Assembly (NCBI GenBank): GCA_910578935.1
Contig: CAJTSM010000007.1
Coordinates: 65,413-129,412, forward strand
Direction of reading: 5' to 3'
DNA from: an uncultured Oscillibacter sp.
GTDB taxonomy: Bacteria; Bacillota; Clostridia; Oscillospirales; Oscillospiraceae
DNA: 64,000 nt
Under the pieces are notes generated by a model. It was not told the origin of the DNA and did not search any database. It worked only from the letters and a program-made list of their open reading frames with translations. Each line of letters begins with the position of its first letter. The first letter of the stretch is position 1. Made by a program: the position numbers and the translations under genes. Of the stretch, positions 17,238 to 26,508 are shown piece by piece.

Positions 17238-17845
17238 ACCCTGCCCGCATGGTTTTTACCCAGTCCGGCGTGAGATTCCGCCTGCACAGTCGAACGCTCT
17301 CTTTTGTCCTACCATGTTACCGCACCGTCGATAGGCCTGGTACGTTTTTGGGGAGTTTCCTGTTCCATTAACCGTAGGGCTGCGGTCCTGCATTTTACAG
17401 CCGGCGCAACGGAAAAAATCCATGGATTCTTTTCCGTCCAGCGCCCGGCCTCACGGGAAGCGTGTTCGCGCCTGCTCGCCGGCGGAGATCCACCGGCCGG
17501 TTGAAAAGGAGCATCCGCCTCTTTTTAACTGCGTTGACCATGCTTCCGAATCCCAGCCCAAGGCTCACAACCCTCTCGGACGCAAATTGCCTTGGAGGGG
17601 GCTTCCCGCCCCCTCCAAGGCAATAATGCTATATGCAGACAAGTCCTCCTTACCGCGCTCTGACATGCGTTCCCGGATGAAATCCCATTAAATTCTATTT
17701 CACTTTTCCAGGGAACGCCCAGCTAAATTTTTAAAAACCCGCCGGCGCCTCCGCTTGCCCCACGATCCGGTAATTTATGCAAAGGCCCTGCCGCTGTACC
17801 ACGCAAGTTTTCAATGTGAGCAGACCGTCTGTTTTATCTGCACGA
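17238..17845. other. 608-base region without a supported gene
   Basis: No reading frame here has a credible start, length and family resemblance. The only clear structure is a perfect 15-bp hairpin at 17587-17623 (TTGCCTTGGAGGGGG and complement, loop CTTCCCG) without a T-run. It separates guaD from the convergent subtilase operon and may terminate transcription from either side. Confidence 0.6.
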
Positions 17846-19558
17846 TCACAGCTCCCGCATCAAGTGAAATGTCTGCATCAGCTGCACCGAGCCATACCCC
17901 CACTGGTTATTCGGATAAGTCATATCTGTCCGCCGCAGACAGCCCCGGATCAGGTAAGCCCGGATTTGATACGTTCCCATCGCCGGATCGTTCCCTTCCC
18001 GGATGCCCCATTGCAGCAGCAGAGCACAGACGCCTGCCAAAACCGCCGCCGCCGCGCTGGTGCCGCTCATGAGGCCGGGGCCATAGGGGTAGATCCCCCG
18101 GACCCCTACGCCGGGGGCCGTCAGATCCGGCAGAATGCGGCCGTCCCAGGCAGGCCCCCGGGAGCTTTTGGCATACAGGCTTTTCCCGGCGCTGTCATAA
18201 GCGCCGCAGCAGATGACCCCCACAGCGGAGGCGGGGCAGGTAATGGTGTAGTCCGGCGACGCCGCCAAAAACTCCACCGTTGGAGACACGAAACCCGTCA
18301 TGGGCAGCCACACCTGGTAGCTGCCGTTCAGCAAAATATCTCCGTGCAGCTGGATAGTCCACACACCCGGGGTAGCCCCCAAAATGCGGATGATGGACAG
18401 CTGCCCTCCGCTGCCCTCCACTGGGAAATGGTATTCAATCTGCACCCTGGCCGCCTCCAGCACCAGCTTCACATCGGCGGCGGGAACCGGTTCCGGCCGG
18501 GCGGGCACCCGGCCCACCAGCTCCCCGGAAGGGGAACGTACCGACAGTGAAATCCGGTCCGCCACCGTGTTCCAGACGGCAATGTACACATCTCCGGCGT
18601 TTTCCCCCACTTTTAAGTCTACTTTTCCCGGTTTCTCCCCGGGTTGAAGAATGCCGCCGGTGTGATGCCGCGCCTCCGCCTCATTCCCCGCCGCGGCACA
18701 TAGGCAGACCCCTTTTTGGATCGACACCCCGCTCAGGTATTCCTCGAACACACTGTATCCGTCATGACTTCCGGCATTGGAGCCCAATCCCAAACAGATC
18801 ACCACCGGCCGGCCCAGTTCCCGGGCTTTGCGGAGAATATATTCTACCCCCAGCATAACCGCGCTGGACTCATAGGCGTGTTCCTGCTCCGCCGGAACAC
18901 AGTACTTCTCCCGGTAAAAAGGCCGGGCTTTTTTCAGCTTTACAGCAATGATCTCCGCGTCCGGAGCCCCGCCGGTAAAGTCCGCGGTTTCCCTTCCGGC
19001 GGCCACCGAAGCCATAAAGGTACCGTGCCCATCTTCGTCCCTCTGTGGCACCAGGGTATACGGATCTCCGGAAGCTAAAGCGGCGTCAATATCCGCTTTC
19101 CCGTACTCCCGGCCCAGGAGAAAACCAGCCGGGGGTTCTCCTTCGGCGGTCTGGTCATAAATATACTGGATTTTGCTGCTGCCGTCCTCATAGCGGAAAA
19201 CCTCCTGCGTGTAATCAATGCCGGTATCCAGAAAACCGATCAGCACTCCCCGGCCTTTCAAGTTCAAATAAGGCTGGTTGTGTACCTGGGAAACTCCCGC
19301 CGCCTCTAAGGCGGGCCGGTCCAAAAGCCCCAGCACCACGGGAACGGAACTGACAAAGGCGGTTCCCAGCGCCTCCTCCAATTTGTGAAAGTCTTTTGCC
19401 TTTACATAGCCTAAAACGTACCGTCCCGACAGCATCTGCCCCACCACAATATCGGTGGAACTGCGGGCGTAGTCAAAAAAGGCGTCGGTAGCCCGGGTAA
19501 CAAAGTCGACGGTATCGGGCGCATGGATAAACTCCAGCGCCTCCGGTGACAAACGCAT
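17846..19558 (-). CDS. Subtilisin-like serine protease (S8, Csp-like), second gene
   Basis: A 570-residue S8 peptidase with no obvious signal peptide. The triad is present: Asp111 in GFLDTGIDYT, His178 in DEDGHGTFMASVAAG and Ser501 in MSGTSAAAAVLAG; oxyanion Asn292 is in AAAGNEAE. The Ser context is unusual, with Ala where GTSMAAP is typical. A ~200-residue beta-rich domain is inserted between Asn and Ser, as in Clostridia Csp germination proteases. An N-terminal prodomain-like segment covers about 1-90. It starts 2 bases after the upstream paralogue stops, with AAAGGGGG as ribosome site. Confidence 0.88.
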   Translation of the reverse strand: MRLSPEALEFIHAPDTVDFVTRATDAFFDYARSSTDIVVGQMLSGRYVLGYVKAKDFHKLEEALGTAFVSSVPVVLGLLDRPALEAAGVSQVHNQPYLNLKGRGVLIGFLDTGIDYTQEVFRYEDGSSKIQYIYDQTAEGEPPAGFLLGREYGKADIDAALASGDPYTLVPQRDEDGHGTFMASVAAGRETADFTGGAPDAEIIAVKLKKARPFYREKYCVPAEQEHAYESSAVMLGVEYILRKARELGRPVVICLGLGSNAGSHDGYSVFEEYLSGVSIQKGVCLCAAAGNEAEARHHTGGILQPGEKPGKVDLKVGENAGDVYIAVWNTVADRISLSVRSPSGELVGRVPARPEPVPAADVKLVLEAARVQIEYHFPVEGSGGQLSIIRILGATPGVWTIQLHGDILLNGSYQVWLPMTGFVSPTVEFLAASPDYTITCPASAVGVICCGAYDSAGKSLYAKSSRGPAWDGRILPDLTAPGVGVRGIYPYGPGLMSGTSAAAAVLAGVCALLLQWGIREGNDPAMGTYQIRAYLIRGCLRRTDMTYPNNQWGYGSVQLMQTFHLMREL

Positions 19559-19560
19559 TT

Positions 19561-21117
19561 TCAAAGCCCCCTTTCCAAATGACTGACCAGTTCGTTCATC
19601 GTCCCGCAGAGGTTCAGACGCCCATACCCCCATTGGGGGTTGGGATAGGCCAGGAAGGGACTGCGGAGGGCCCCTTTGCATAAAAACGCCTTCACCCGCT
19701 GGCCGTAAAGAAAGAGATCATTGCCCTGAACAATTCCCCACTCCATCATCAGCGCCGCGGCGCCGGAAACAAAAGGCGCCGCCATGCTGGTGCCGCTGTA
19801 AACGTCATAACCTCCGCCGGGTCTGGCAGACCGGACGCCTTCCGCCGGGGCGGTCAGATCCAGCAGTACCCGGCCTGCACAATCTTGGTCGCCCCGGCCG
19901 GAAAAGGGGCTGACGGTTTCCGTCTCCGTCCGGAAGCCGCCGACAGAGATGGGATACAGCGCCGTAGCGGGCAGGGTGATCGTCAGGTCCGGCTCCGGCT
20001 GAAGGAAAGCGGTCCGGTCGCTGACTTCCTCTACGGTGGGGAGCCACACGTCAAAACGCCCGTCCGCCACTTGCTTGCCGTAACACCGCAGCTTCCACAG
20101 TCCATCCAGGCCCCCGGCGGGAGCGTCCAATAAAAACAAAGCCTCCTGAGAGGCGCTGTAATGGGTGGGCACACCGTAAAACACCGACACCCGGGTAGAC
20201 CCAAAGCGGAGAAACCGGGCCCCTTCCATCAGCGGCCCGGTGGACTGGCCATTGGGGAGAACCAGTTCGAAAACCACCTCATCCGCGAAATTTTTCCAGA
20301 GGGAGAGATAGATCTCCTCCCGCAGCGTGGAAACCGTGAACTCCACATCCAGCGTCTCTCCTTCCGACAGCCGCCCGCGGAAATGATGTGCGCCGGACCC
20401 CTCGTTCCCAGCGGCACAGACGACAACACTCCGCCCCCGCTGGGCGGACTGATCGATGTAAGATTCAAAAAGCGTCTGTCCCTGATGAGAGCCGCAGTTG
20501 GTGCCGTAGCTCAAATTCACCACACAGGGCATTCCCCGCTCCTCCGCCTGGTCCAGCAGGAATTTAACTGCCCGCATAATATCCGTAGTTCGGGCGCTTG
20601 AGAGCTTTACCGCCGCAATGGAGGCGCCGGGAGCCGCGCCGCTGCGCCCGGCGGCAATGGCCGCGACGGCGGTGCCATGACCGGCGACGTCCGCCGAAGG
20701 GACAAGCTCTGCGGCAATTTCCTCCCGCGTATAGGCGGCCCCGTGGAGAAACCCCCGGGGAGGTGTCCCTTCCGCCGTCATGTCCCAGAGAGCCACGACC
20801 CGGCTGCTTCCGTCTTCTCCCTGAAACTCCGGGTGAGTCAAATCCAGCCCCGAGTCCACAAAACCGATCAAGACTCCCTGTCCTGACAATCCCAGGCCGC
20901 TCTCCCGCTGGACCGGCGGAATGCAGGATGCCTCCAGGCTTCGGTCCGCCAGACCGCTGAGACGGCGGGCCGGTTCAAAACTGGTAATCTGCCGGTGCTC
21001 CAGCAGCCTCCCCGCCGCGTAATCTTCCAGTTCCATGATGGCAAACTGAGCGTCCAGCAGCTCTGTGGGATACCCCAGCGAGAGGATGTCTCCTGTGTAT
21101 TTAATAATATACTCCAT
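19561..21117 (-). CDS. Subtilisin-like serine protease (S8, Csp-like), first gene
   Basis: A 518-residue S8 peptidase with an intact triad: Asp88 in GFVDSGLDLTHPEF, His147 in VAGHGTAVAAIAAG and Ser444 in SGTSMAAPFVSGAAA; Asn238 is in CAAGNEG. No signal peptide is seen. Like its downstream neighbour it carries a jelly-roll-like insert between Asn and Ser. Tandem pairs of this type resemble the CspBA/CspC proteins that activate cortex hydrolases during germination (family knowledge); the exact role here is inferred. The ATG at 21117 has AGGAGG 5 bases upstream. A divergent cell-wall protein gene starts 85 bases away. Confidence 0.9.
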   Translation of the reverse strand: MEYIIKYTGDILSLGYPTELLDAQFAIMELEDYAAGRLLEHRQITSFEPARRLSGLADRSLEASCIPPVQRESGLGLSGQGVLIGFVDSGLDLTHPEFQGEDGSSRVVALWDMTAEGTPPRGFLHGAAYTREEIAAELVPSADVAGHGTAVAAIAAGRSGAAPGASIAAVKLSSARTTDIMRAVKFLLDQAEERGMPCVVNLSYGTNCGSHQGQTLFESYIDQSAQRGRSVVVCAAGNEGSGAHHFRGRLSEGETLDVEFTVSTLREEIYLSLWKNFADEVVFELVLPNGQSTGPLMEGARFLRFGSTRVSVFYGVPTHYSASQEALFLLDAPAGGLDGLWKLRCYGKQVADGRFDVWLPTVEEVSDRTAFLQPEPDLTITLPATALYPISVGGFRTETETVSPFSGRGDQDCAGRVLLDLTAPAEGVRSARPGGGYDVYSGTSMAAPFVSGAAALMMEWGIVQGNDLFLYGQRVKAFLCKGALRSPFLAYPNPQWGYGRLNLCGTMNELVSHLERGL

Positions 21118-21202
21118 ACGCACCTCCTATTTCTGTGCTCTCAGGCGGTGTCCGGCAAGCGCCGCCCGCATAAGATACTATACGGAAAGGAGGAGCTCCC
21201 TT

Positions 21203-22441
21203 ATGAATCCATCTTATTTGGACAAAGGCAGTTTGCAAATTGCAGTCACGGCAGGGGAAAACCCCACGCCTGTCCCTAACGCCAGGGTACGCGTCACCGA
21301 CCCGGCCAACGGAAAAATTTTGGAAGAGGCCGTCACCGATTCCTCCGGCCAGACTCCGTTTATCGAGCTGCCCGCACCGCCGATCGAGTGGTCCGTGGCG
21401 GAGGGGGAATCTGACCAGAGGCCCTACGCTGTTTATAATGTAACTATTTCCGCCGCGGGCTACCAGACCCTTCACATCGGCGGTGTGGAGCTGATGCCCT
21501 CGGGACAGTCCATCCAGCGGGCGGCACTCCCCGGGGCAACCGCCGGCGGCTTTAACGTGCGCAACCTTCTCATTCCGCCCCATGCCCTCTGGGGGGAGCC
21601 CTCCTCCCGTCCGCCGGAGGAGGAGGTCAAACCCCTGCCGGAACAGTCGGGGTTAGTCGTACTGCCGGAGCCGGTGATCCCGGAATTTATCGTGGTCCAC
21701 GCCGGGCGGCCCGACGACGCCTCTGCTCAGAACCACTGGGTCCGCTTCAAAGATTACATCAAAAATGTCGCGTGCAGCGAAATCTACTCCACTTGGCGGA
21801 CAGAGGCGATCAAAGCCAACGTCCTCGCCATCATCTCCTTTACCCTGAACCGGGTATACACAGAATGGTATCGCGGGAAGGGCTATGACTTCACGATCAC
21901 CAGCTCCACAGCCTTCGATCAGTCCTATTCCCACGGGCGGACAATCTTCCAGGAGGTCGGCGTAGTCGTAGACGATCTCTTTACCACATACGTTACAAAG
22001 GAAGGCATTGCCCAGCCGCTTTTCACCCAGTACTGCGACGGGCGGCGGACTCAGTGCGGCGGGCTGAGCCAATGGGGCTCTCAGGCTCTGGCGGAACAGG
22101 GCTGGGACGCTGTTGGTATTCTGAAAAAATACTATGGCGCAGAAATCTTCCTGAAAAGCGCGGAGAAAGTAGAGGGAGTGCCCATGTCCTATGGCAACCA
22201 GGTCCTCTCTCCGGGCAGCGAAGGAGAGCCGGTGCGGACAATTCAGGAACAGTTGAACCGCATCTCCGAAAATTTCCCCGCCATTCCAAAAACTCGGGCA
22301 GACGGAATCTACGGCCCAGCCACCCAGGCGGCGGTGATTGAGTTCCAAAAGATTTTCCACCTGCCCCAGACCGGCAGCGTGGACTTCGCCGGATGGTACG
22401 AAATCTCCAACGTCTTCGTAGCGGTGGCGGAACTGGCATAA
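21203..22441 (+). CDS. SpoIID-like, peptidoglycan-binding domain protein
   Basis: A 412-residue protein. The N-terminus (about 1-110) resembles a carboxypeptidase-regulatory-like beta domain (VPNARVRVTDPANGKI, then VTISAAGYQTLHI). The centre (about 185-320) resembles SpoIID/amidase-enhancer proteins: EAIKANVLAIISFTLNRVY, a DQSYSHGRTIF segment and GLSQWGSQALAEQGW. The C-terminus (about 335-405) is a PG_binding_1 repeat (TIQEQLNRI, DGIYGPATQAAVIEFQ). It probably acts on spore cortex or wall. No signal peptide is visible, consistent with a mother-cell or spore protein. GAAAGGAGGAG precedes the ATG; it is divergent from the subtilase pair. Confidence 0.8.
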   Translation: MNPSYLDKGSLQIAVTAGENPTPVPNARVRVTDPANGKILEEAVTDSSGQTPFIELPAPPIEWSVAEGESDQRPYAVYNVTISAAGYQTLHIGGVELMPSGQSIQRAALPGATAGGFNVRNLLIPPHALWGEPSSRPPEEEVKPLPEQSGLVVLPEPVIPEFIVVHAGRPDDASAQNHWVRFKDYIKNVACSEIYSTWRTEAIKANVLAIISFTLNRVYTEWYRGKGYDFTITSSTAFDQSYSHGRTIFQEVGVVVDDLFTTYVTKEGIAQPLFTQYCDGRRTQCGGLSQWGSQALAEQGWDAVGILKKYYGAEIFLKSAEKVEGVPMSYGNQVLSPGSEGEPVRTIQEQLNRISENFPAIPKTRADGIYGPATQAAVIEFQKIFHLPQTGSVDFAGWYEISNVFVAVAELA

Positions 22442-22477
22442 ACGCCCCGGCGGCATCCTCTCCCAATCGCGATCACA

Positions 22478-22532
22478 GCCCCGCTCAGCCGGCAAGCCCT
22501 TTCGGGCTCTCCGGATTGAGCGGGGCCATTTT
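22478..22532 (+). terminator. Terminator after the SpoIID-like gene
   Basis: GCCCCGCTCA...CCGG pairs with CCGG...TGAGCGGGGC around an inner AGCCC/GGGCT hairpin and is followed by CATTTTAT. Confidence 0.75.
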
Positions 22533-22547
22533 ATCCGCAAGGAAGCT

Positions 22548-22710
22548 AGACCCTGTTTGAAAAATGCCAAAACGCCCAAACGGCGGATCTTTTTCCGCGG
22601 ATGCTTCGTTAATTTCCCTTGAAATCCGTCAGGATTCCTGCGGAAAATCGCCTCTCCCAGCGTAAAAATTTCTCGCCGTTGGGCATTCCGGCAATTTTCA
22701 AACAGGGCCT
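22548..22710 (-). repeat. 163-bp inverted-repeat element (MITE-like), copy B
   Basis: Terminal inverted repeats AGACCCTGTTTGAAAAATGCC and GGCAATTTTCAAACAGGGCCT bound the element. The core matches copy A in opposite orientation, and the outer parts match copy C (for example AATGCCCAACGGCGAGAAAT and GCGGAAAAAGATCCGC on the minus strand). The element ends within the stop codon of the TPR gene (22709-22711). Confidence 0.78.
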
Positions 22711-24799
22711 ATTCTTCCGGGACCTCCAAACCGGGAAGCACTCCAACTGCGGCTTCCTCTTCTTCCGGCATAGTTCCATTTTCAACGGCAATGCTGTTTT
22801 TCAACGTCTGGAATAACTCTCCGATATAGAAAAGACTTTTTGAAGACTGCTCAAAAGCGTCGCATTCCCGCTCCGCCAGTTCCATATGAGTCTTCCACTC
22901 TTCGGAGTTCCTCCGGAATTCTTTCGCGTACTCAAAGTGGGAGTAGGCATATACCAGCTGGACATAGTAAAAAAGATTCACTTCTTCCTGCGGCCGCAGC
23001 AGGGAACCGCCGTCTGCGAAAGCGGCTTCCCCCCGTGTTTCTTCCTCTTCAAAGAAGTTTTCGCAATAGAAGCCGGCTTCCTCATACCGTCCGGCGTTGA
23101 ACGCGGTAATCGCCGCCAAAGCGTACTCCGTGTAAAAAAGCCCCTTTGGTTCATACTCTCCGACCGGCTCCGTTTCCCCCAAGCTGCTTTGCAGCATGGT
23201 CCTGGCCAGAAGCAGCAGTTCCTCCTCCCGCGAGTCTTCCTCCACCAGAAGCAGCTGTTCCTGAACCTTGGCCAAAAGCTCTCCGGCTTCCCCGGCGGAA
23301 AAAGATTCCTGCCCCGACGTTTTAAAATACCAATCGGCCTTCATCAACGCCTGCTCAGGATTGAGGGCTTCGCCTTCTTCTTTTCCCACGCCGGCAATAT
23401 AACCCCACAAATCTTCGTTCCGGTTTGTCGCAAACAGATACCGGACCAAATAAATCTCCTCCGGCCCGCTAAGTTCCTTCTCCTTTTCCAAAGCGTAAAT
23501 GTCCGAAAGTAGAAACGATTCATCCCTTCCCATCAGATCCGCGCAAATACAGCGGAGAATCTTTACCATCGTGCTGCCGCCCTGGAAATGCTCGTCGGCG
23601 CCACACAGGAGCTGATAGGCGTTTTCGATATTCGTGTTTTCCGCCAGAGCGCAGGCACTGTACAGTACGATCATAGAAAGATCCCACGGATCATGCAGCA
23701 GGATCGTTCCGGCGTCTTCCATCAGCCGGGCCGGAGGCTCCTCATCCGCCCACTCCCGTGCCCATTCCTTATAATTTGAAAGGTGACTTCCCCCTGTTCC
23801 CGGCTCAAGTTCCAACGCCAAGTTCAGGCATTCCCTCATATGAGGAATATCCTCCAGGGCATGATAGATAAGGGCCATGTTATCATACCGAACCGCACTG
23901 CTTCCAAACCGCTCTTCCGCCTTTTGATAATACTCCAGCGCATTGCGCAGACAGTCCCATTCGCTGTACCCCGGGAGGTATGTTCCTTCGATGTAGGCAT
24001 AATGCCACATAAACCCGATGTATTCCACATCGTCATCCGTACAGCGCCCCTCCAGGAACAGGTCATACGCACTTCTCAAATAGTCATGTACGTCCAGGCC
24101 CGGCGCAAAGGAGCCGGCAAATACCGCATCCATATAGCCCCGGAAGTCCGTTGGCTCTGCAACCTCCTCCGGCGGCGCGGACTCCCCGGACAGCCCGCCG
24201 CCCGCATTCGCCACAGCCGGAGGCGTTAACAGATCGCTCCCGTCTCCGATCCGCTCCAGGACATCCGATGAAAGCGCGAAAGGGTAGGTGTTCATGCGGG
24301 AATTTATCAAGAAGGAAACGGCCTCAACCGGGACCGGCACATGCGGCCTCCGCACCAGGCGGAAAGAGTTGAGGAAAAACTGCGCGCTGTTCAAAAAAGT
24401 AAGTACTACCAGGAAGATGCCGGAAAGCGCCATGGCCAGTTTACGGTTCTCCTTTGCCCCATGCAGCAGCCAGCTGGCCAGGGCCGACGCGAACAAGGGA
24501 ATCAGAAAGCCCGTGCCATAAACCTTCCCGATTCGTTTCAGCAAGACCAAGAACCCCTCTTCCTGCGGCATGGCCCCCATGGTCCAAAAGAAAAAGCCCA
24601 CCGCAAGCCCAATCTCCAATAAAAAGAGCAAAATACATACGACAAGATGGCTGAGCAGCTTTACCCCCCTATTTCTGAAACAACTCCCTCCAAGCAGCAA
24701 TTCTGTCAACAGCGCCGAAAGAATCGCGCCCATCGTCAGAAGGCTGTACCCAATCGCTTTTGAAGACTGAATGGCGGACACAAAATCTTGCAGTCCCAT
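22709..24799 (-). CDS. Membrane protein with a large TPR-like domain, function unknown
   Basis: A 696-residue protein I do not recognise. The first ~145 residues hold four hydrophobic helices (about 14-37, 48-73, 94-113, 119-143). The remainder is soluble, acidic and helical, with repeats resembling tetratricopeptide motifs (for example NALEYYQKAEERFGSSAVRY, NMALIYHALEDIPHMREC, YALAAITAFNAGRYEEAGFY). It probably serves as a membrane-anchored scaffold. The gene stands alone on the minus strand, divergent from the sigma-54 activator, and its stop codon abuts repeat copy B. Confidence 0.82.
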   Translation of the reverse strand: MGLQDFVSAIQSSKAIGYSLLTMGAILSALLTELLLGGSCFRNRGVKLLSHLVVCILLFLLEIGLAVGFFFWTMGAMPQEEGFLVLLKRIGKVYGTGFLIPLFASALASWLLHGAKENRKLAMALSGIFLVVLTFLNSAQFFLNSFRLVRRPHVPVPVEAVSFLINSRMNTYPFALSSDVLERIGDGSDLLTPPAVANAGGGLSGESAPPEEVAEPTDFRGYMDAVFAGSFAPGLDVHDYLRSAYDLFLEGRCTDDDVEYIGFMWHYAYIEGTYLPGYSEWDCLRNALEYYQKAEERFGSSAVRYDNMALIYHALEDIPHMRECLNLALELEPGTGGSHLSNYKEWAREWADEEPPARLMEDAGTILLHDPWDLSMIVLYSACALAENTNIENAYQLLCGADEHFQGGSTMVKILRCICADLMGRDESFLLSDIYALEKEKELSGPEEIYLVRYLFATNRNEDLWGYIAGVGKEEGEALNPEQALMKADWYFKTSGQESFSAGEAGELLAKVQEQLLLVEEDSREEELLLLARTMLQSSLGETEPVGEYEPKGLFYTEYALAAITAFNAGRYEEAGFYCENFFEEEETRGEAAFADGGSLLRPQEEVNLFYYVQLVYAYSHFEYAKEFRRNSEEWKTHMELAERECDAFEQSSKSLFYIGELFQTLKNSIAVENGTMPEEEEAAVGVLPGLEVPEE

Positions 24800-24913
24800 A
24801 AACTTCTCTCCTCTCTCACGGGAAATGTATCCTCCGCTTTATGTCGATTTTAGCACAGTCTGGAAAAAAAACAACGATTCTTTCACAATGTGTAAACAGT
24901 ATGTATAAAAATA

Positions 24914-24942
24914 TTTACAGATTATTTGACATATGTTAATAT
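24914..24942 (+). promoter_or_regulatory. Promoter of the sigma-54 activator gene
   Basis: TTTACA (24914-24919), 17 bases and TAATAT (24937-24942), about 70 bases before the ATG at 25013. Confidence 0.6.
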
Positions 24943-25012
24943 AAAGTTACATTTTTTGCTGACACTCATCATCTTTGTTTTTTCGTCAAAATCACGAAAG
25001 AGAGGAATTCCC

Positions 25013-26440
25013 ATGGCCATCAGCGAACTGGATCAACTTTCCCCCAAGGCGCTTATGCAGAGAATCACCGACGAGCTGGAAGGTGTTATTATCACAGACG
25101 CGGAAGGGCGCTACATCTACGTCAATCACCGCTGGAGCTCTTTGACCGGCTATTCGCTTGCCCAGGTAAAAGGGCGGTACGTACGGGATATCGTCCTGAA
25201 TTCCCGGGTGGATGAGGTACTGAAGAGCCAGAAATATGTATCCGGCGATGCGGTTTTACTGAACGTCCGTACTGGAGAGGAAGTCCCGGTCTACTGCTCC
25301 TATACGCCCCTGTTTCAAGACGGAGAAATGGAGGGCTGCTTTGTCTACATGATTCCGAAAAGCGAACATGCCTCCATGGTGATCCCTCCCAATGTGACAA
25401 CCTTGCTGGAAGCGTTGAACAAACGGCTGCTTCTGGTACAGCCCTGCTCCGTGGTCGTCTCAAACCCATTGGACAACATCATAGGAGACAGCCCGGAAAT
25501 CACAAAGATGAAAAATGAGATCGTCTGCGCCGCCCGCTCCTCTTCTACCGTTTTGATTGAAGGGGAAACCGGCAGCGGAAAAGAGCTGGTCGCCCACGCC
25601 ATTCACGAACTGAGCCCCCGCCAAAGCCACCGGCTGGTAAAGGTCAACTGTGCCGCCATCCCGTCGGAGCTGTTGGAGTCGGAGTTCTTCGGCTACGAAG
25701 AAGGCGCTTTCACCGGGGCGCGCCGGGGGGGACAGGCCGGTAAATTCGAAATTGCGAACAATGGCAGTTTATTCTTAGATGAGATCAATCAAATGCCCTA
25801 CGCCCTTCAGCCAAAGCTGTTGAGGACACTGCAAGAGCGGGAGATTGAGCGGATCGGCTCCTCCGCCACCGTCCCCGTTGACACGCGGATTATCTCCGCC
25901 ACCAATGTCCCCCTGAACCAACTGGTACAGGAGGGAACCTTTCGCAGCGACCTTTACTACCGGCTGAATGTGATTAAAATCCGCATCCCGCCTCTGCGGG
26001 AACGCCGGAGCGATATTCCCCAGCTGATTCACCATCTGTTAAAGCACCTAAACTTCCGGCTGGACCTGCAAATTCCCGGCATCACATCGGAAACGGTGGA
26101 CCGGCTCATGGAATACGATTGGCCCGGCAATGTACGGGAATTGCAAAATGTGCTGGAGCGGGCCATGAATTTGGCCTGGTTTGAAACCCTGGAGTGGAAA
26201 TACTTTTCCGATTATTTCAGCCATCCCGCGTATCCAACGCCTCCTTCCGCCTCCGTGGCTCCCATGCCCCAAGAGCAGCGGAATTCCTCCACCCTCCGGC
26301 AGCGCACGGGAATTGCCGAGCGGGAAATCCTCATCCGGGCGCTGAGCGATCACCAGGGAAACAAGGCCGCAGTGGCGCGTGAGCTTGGAATTTCCCGCAC
26401 AATCCTTTATCGGAAACTCCATAAGTACAACTTAATATAG
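25013..26440 (+). CDS. Sigma-54-dependent transcriptional activator (PAS, AAA+, Fis)
   Basis: A 475-residue enhancer-binding protein. A PAS sensor covers about residues 15-115 (ITDAEGRYIYVNHRWSSLTG). The AAA+ domain begins near 155 with Walker A GETGSGKE (184-191), the sigma-54 contact loop GAFTGA (231-236), Walker B LFLDEI and the arginine-finger region FRSDLYYRLNV. A Fis-type helix-turn-helix ends the protein (NKAAVARELGISRTILYRKL). It hydrolyses ATP to open sigma-54 promoters; one lies 69 bases past its stop codon, before the dehydrogenase gene, so the next three genes are the likely regulon. Confidence 0.95.
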   Translation: MAISELDQLSPKALMQRITDELEGVIITDAEGRYIYVNHRWSSLTGYSLAQVKGRYVRDIVLNSRVDEVLKSQKYVSGDAVLLNVRTGEEVPVYCSYTPLFQDGEMEGCFVYMIPKSEHASMVIPPNVTTLLEALNKRLLLVQPCSVVVSNPLDNIIGDSPEITKMKNEIVCAARSSSTVLIEGETGSGKELVAHAIHELSPRQSHRLVKVNCAAIPSELLESEFFGYEEGAFTGARRGGQAGKFEIANNGSLFLDEINQMPYALQPKLLRTLQEREIERIGSSATVPVDTRIISATNVPLNQLVQEGTFRSDLYYRLNVIKIRIPPLRERRSDIPQLIHHLLKHLNFRLDLQIPGITSETVDRLMEYDWPGNVRELQNVLERAMNLAWFETLEWKYFSDYFSHPAYPTPPSASVAPMPQEQRNSSTLRQRTGIAEREILIRALSDHQGNKAAVARELGISRTILYRKLHKYNLI

Positions 26441-26451
26441 GAAAAGTGCCT

Positions 26452-26497
26452 TGTGCAATCTGCCAAAAAACGTTCGGTGCAGATCGTGTCTTTTAAA
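26452..26497 (+). promoter_or_regulatory. Candidate enhancer site for the activator
   Basis: GTGCAATCTGCC and GGTGCAGATCGTG form an imperfect inverted repeat (TCTGC...GCAGA) just upstream of the sigma-54 promoter. A true activator site is often farther away, so this is tentative. Confidence 0.35.
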
Positions 26498-26508
26498 AAT
26501 TTCATGGT

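Noticed and set aside
17304..17691. Open frames between guaD and the subtilases
   Set aside because: Short, without ribosome sites or recognisable motifs; treated as noncoding.
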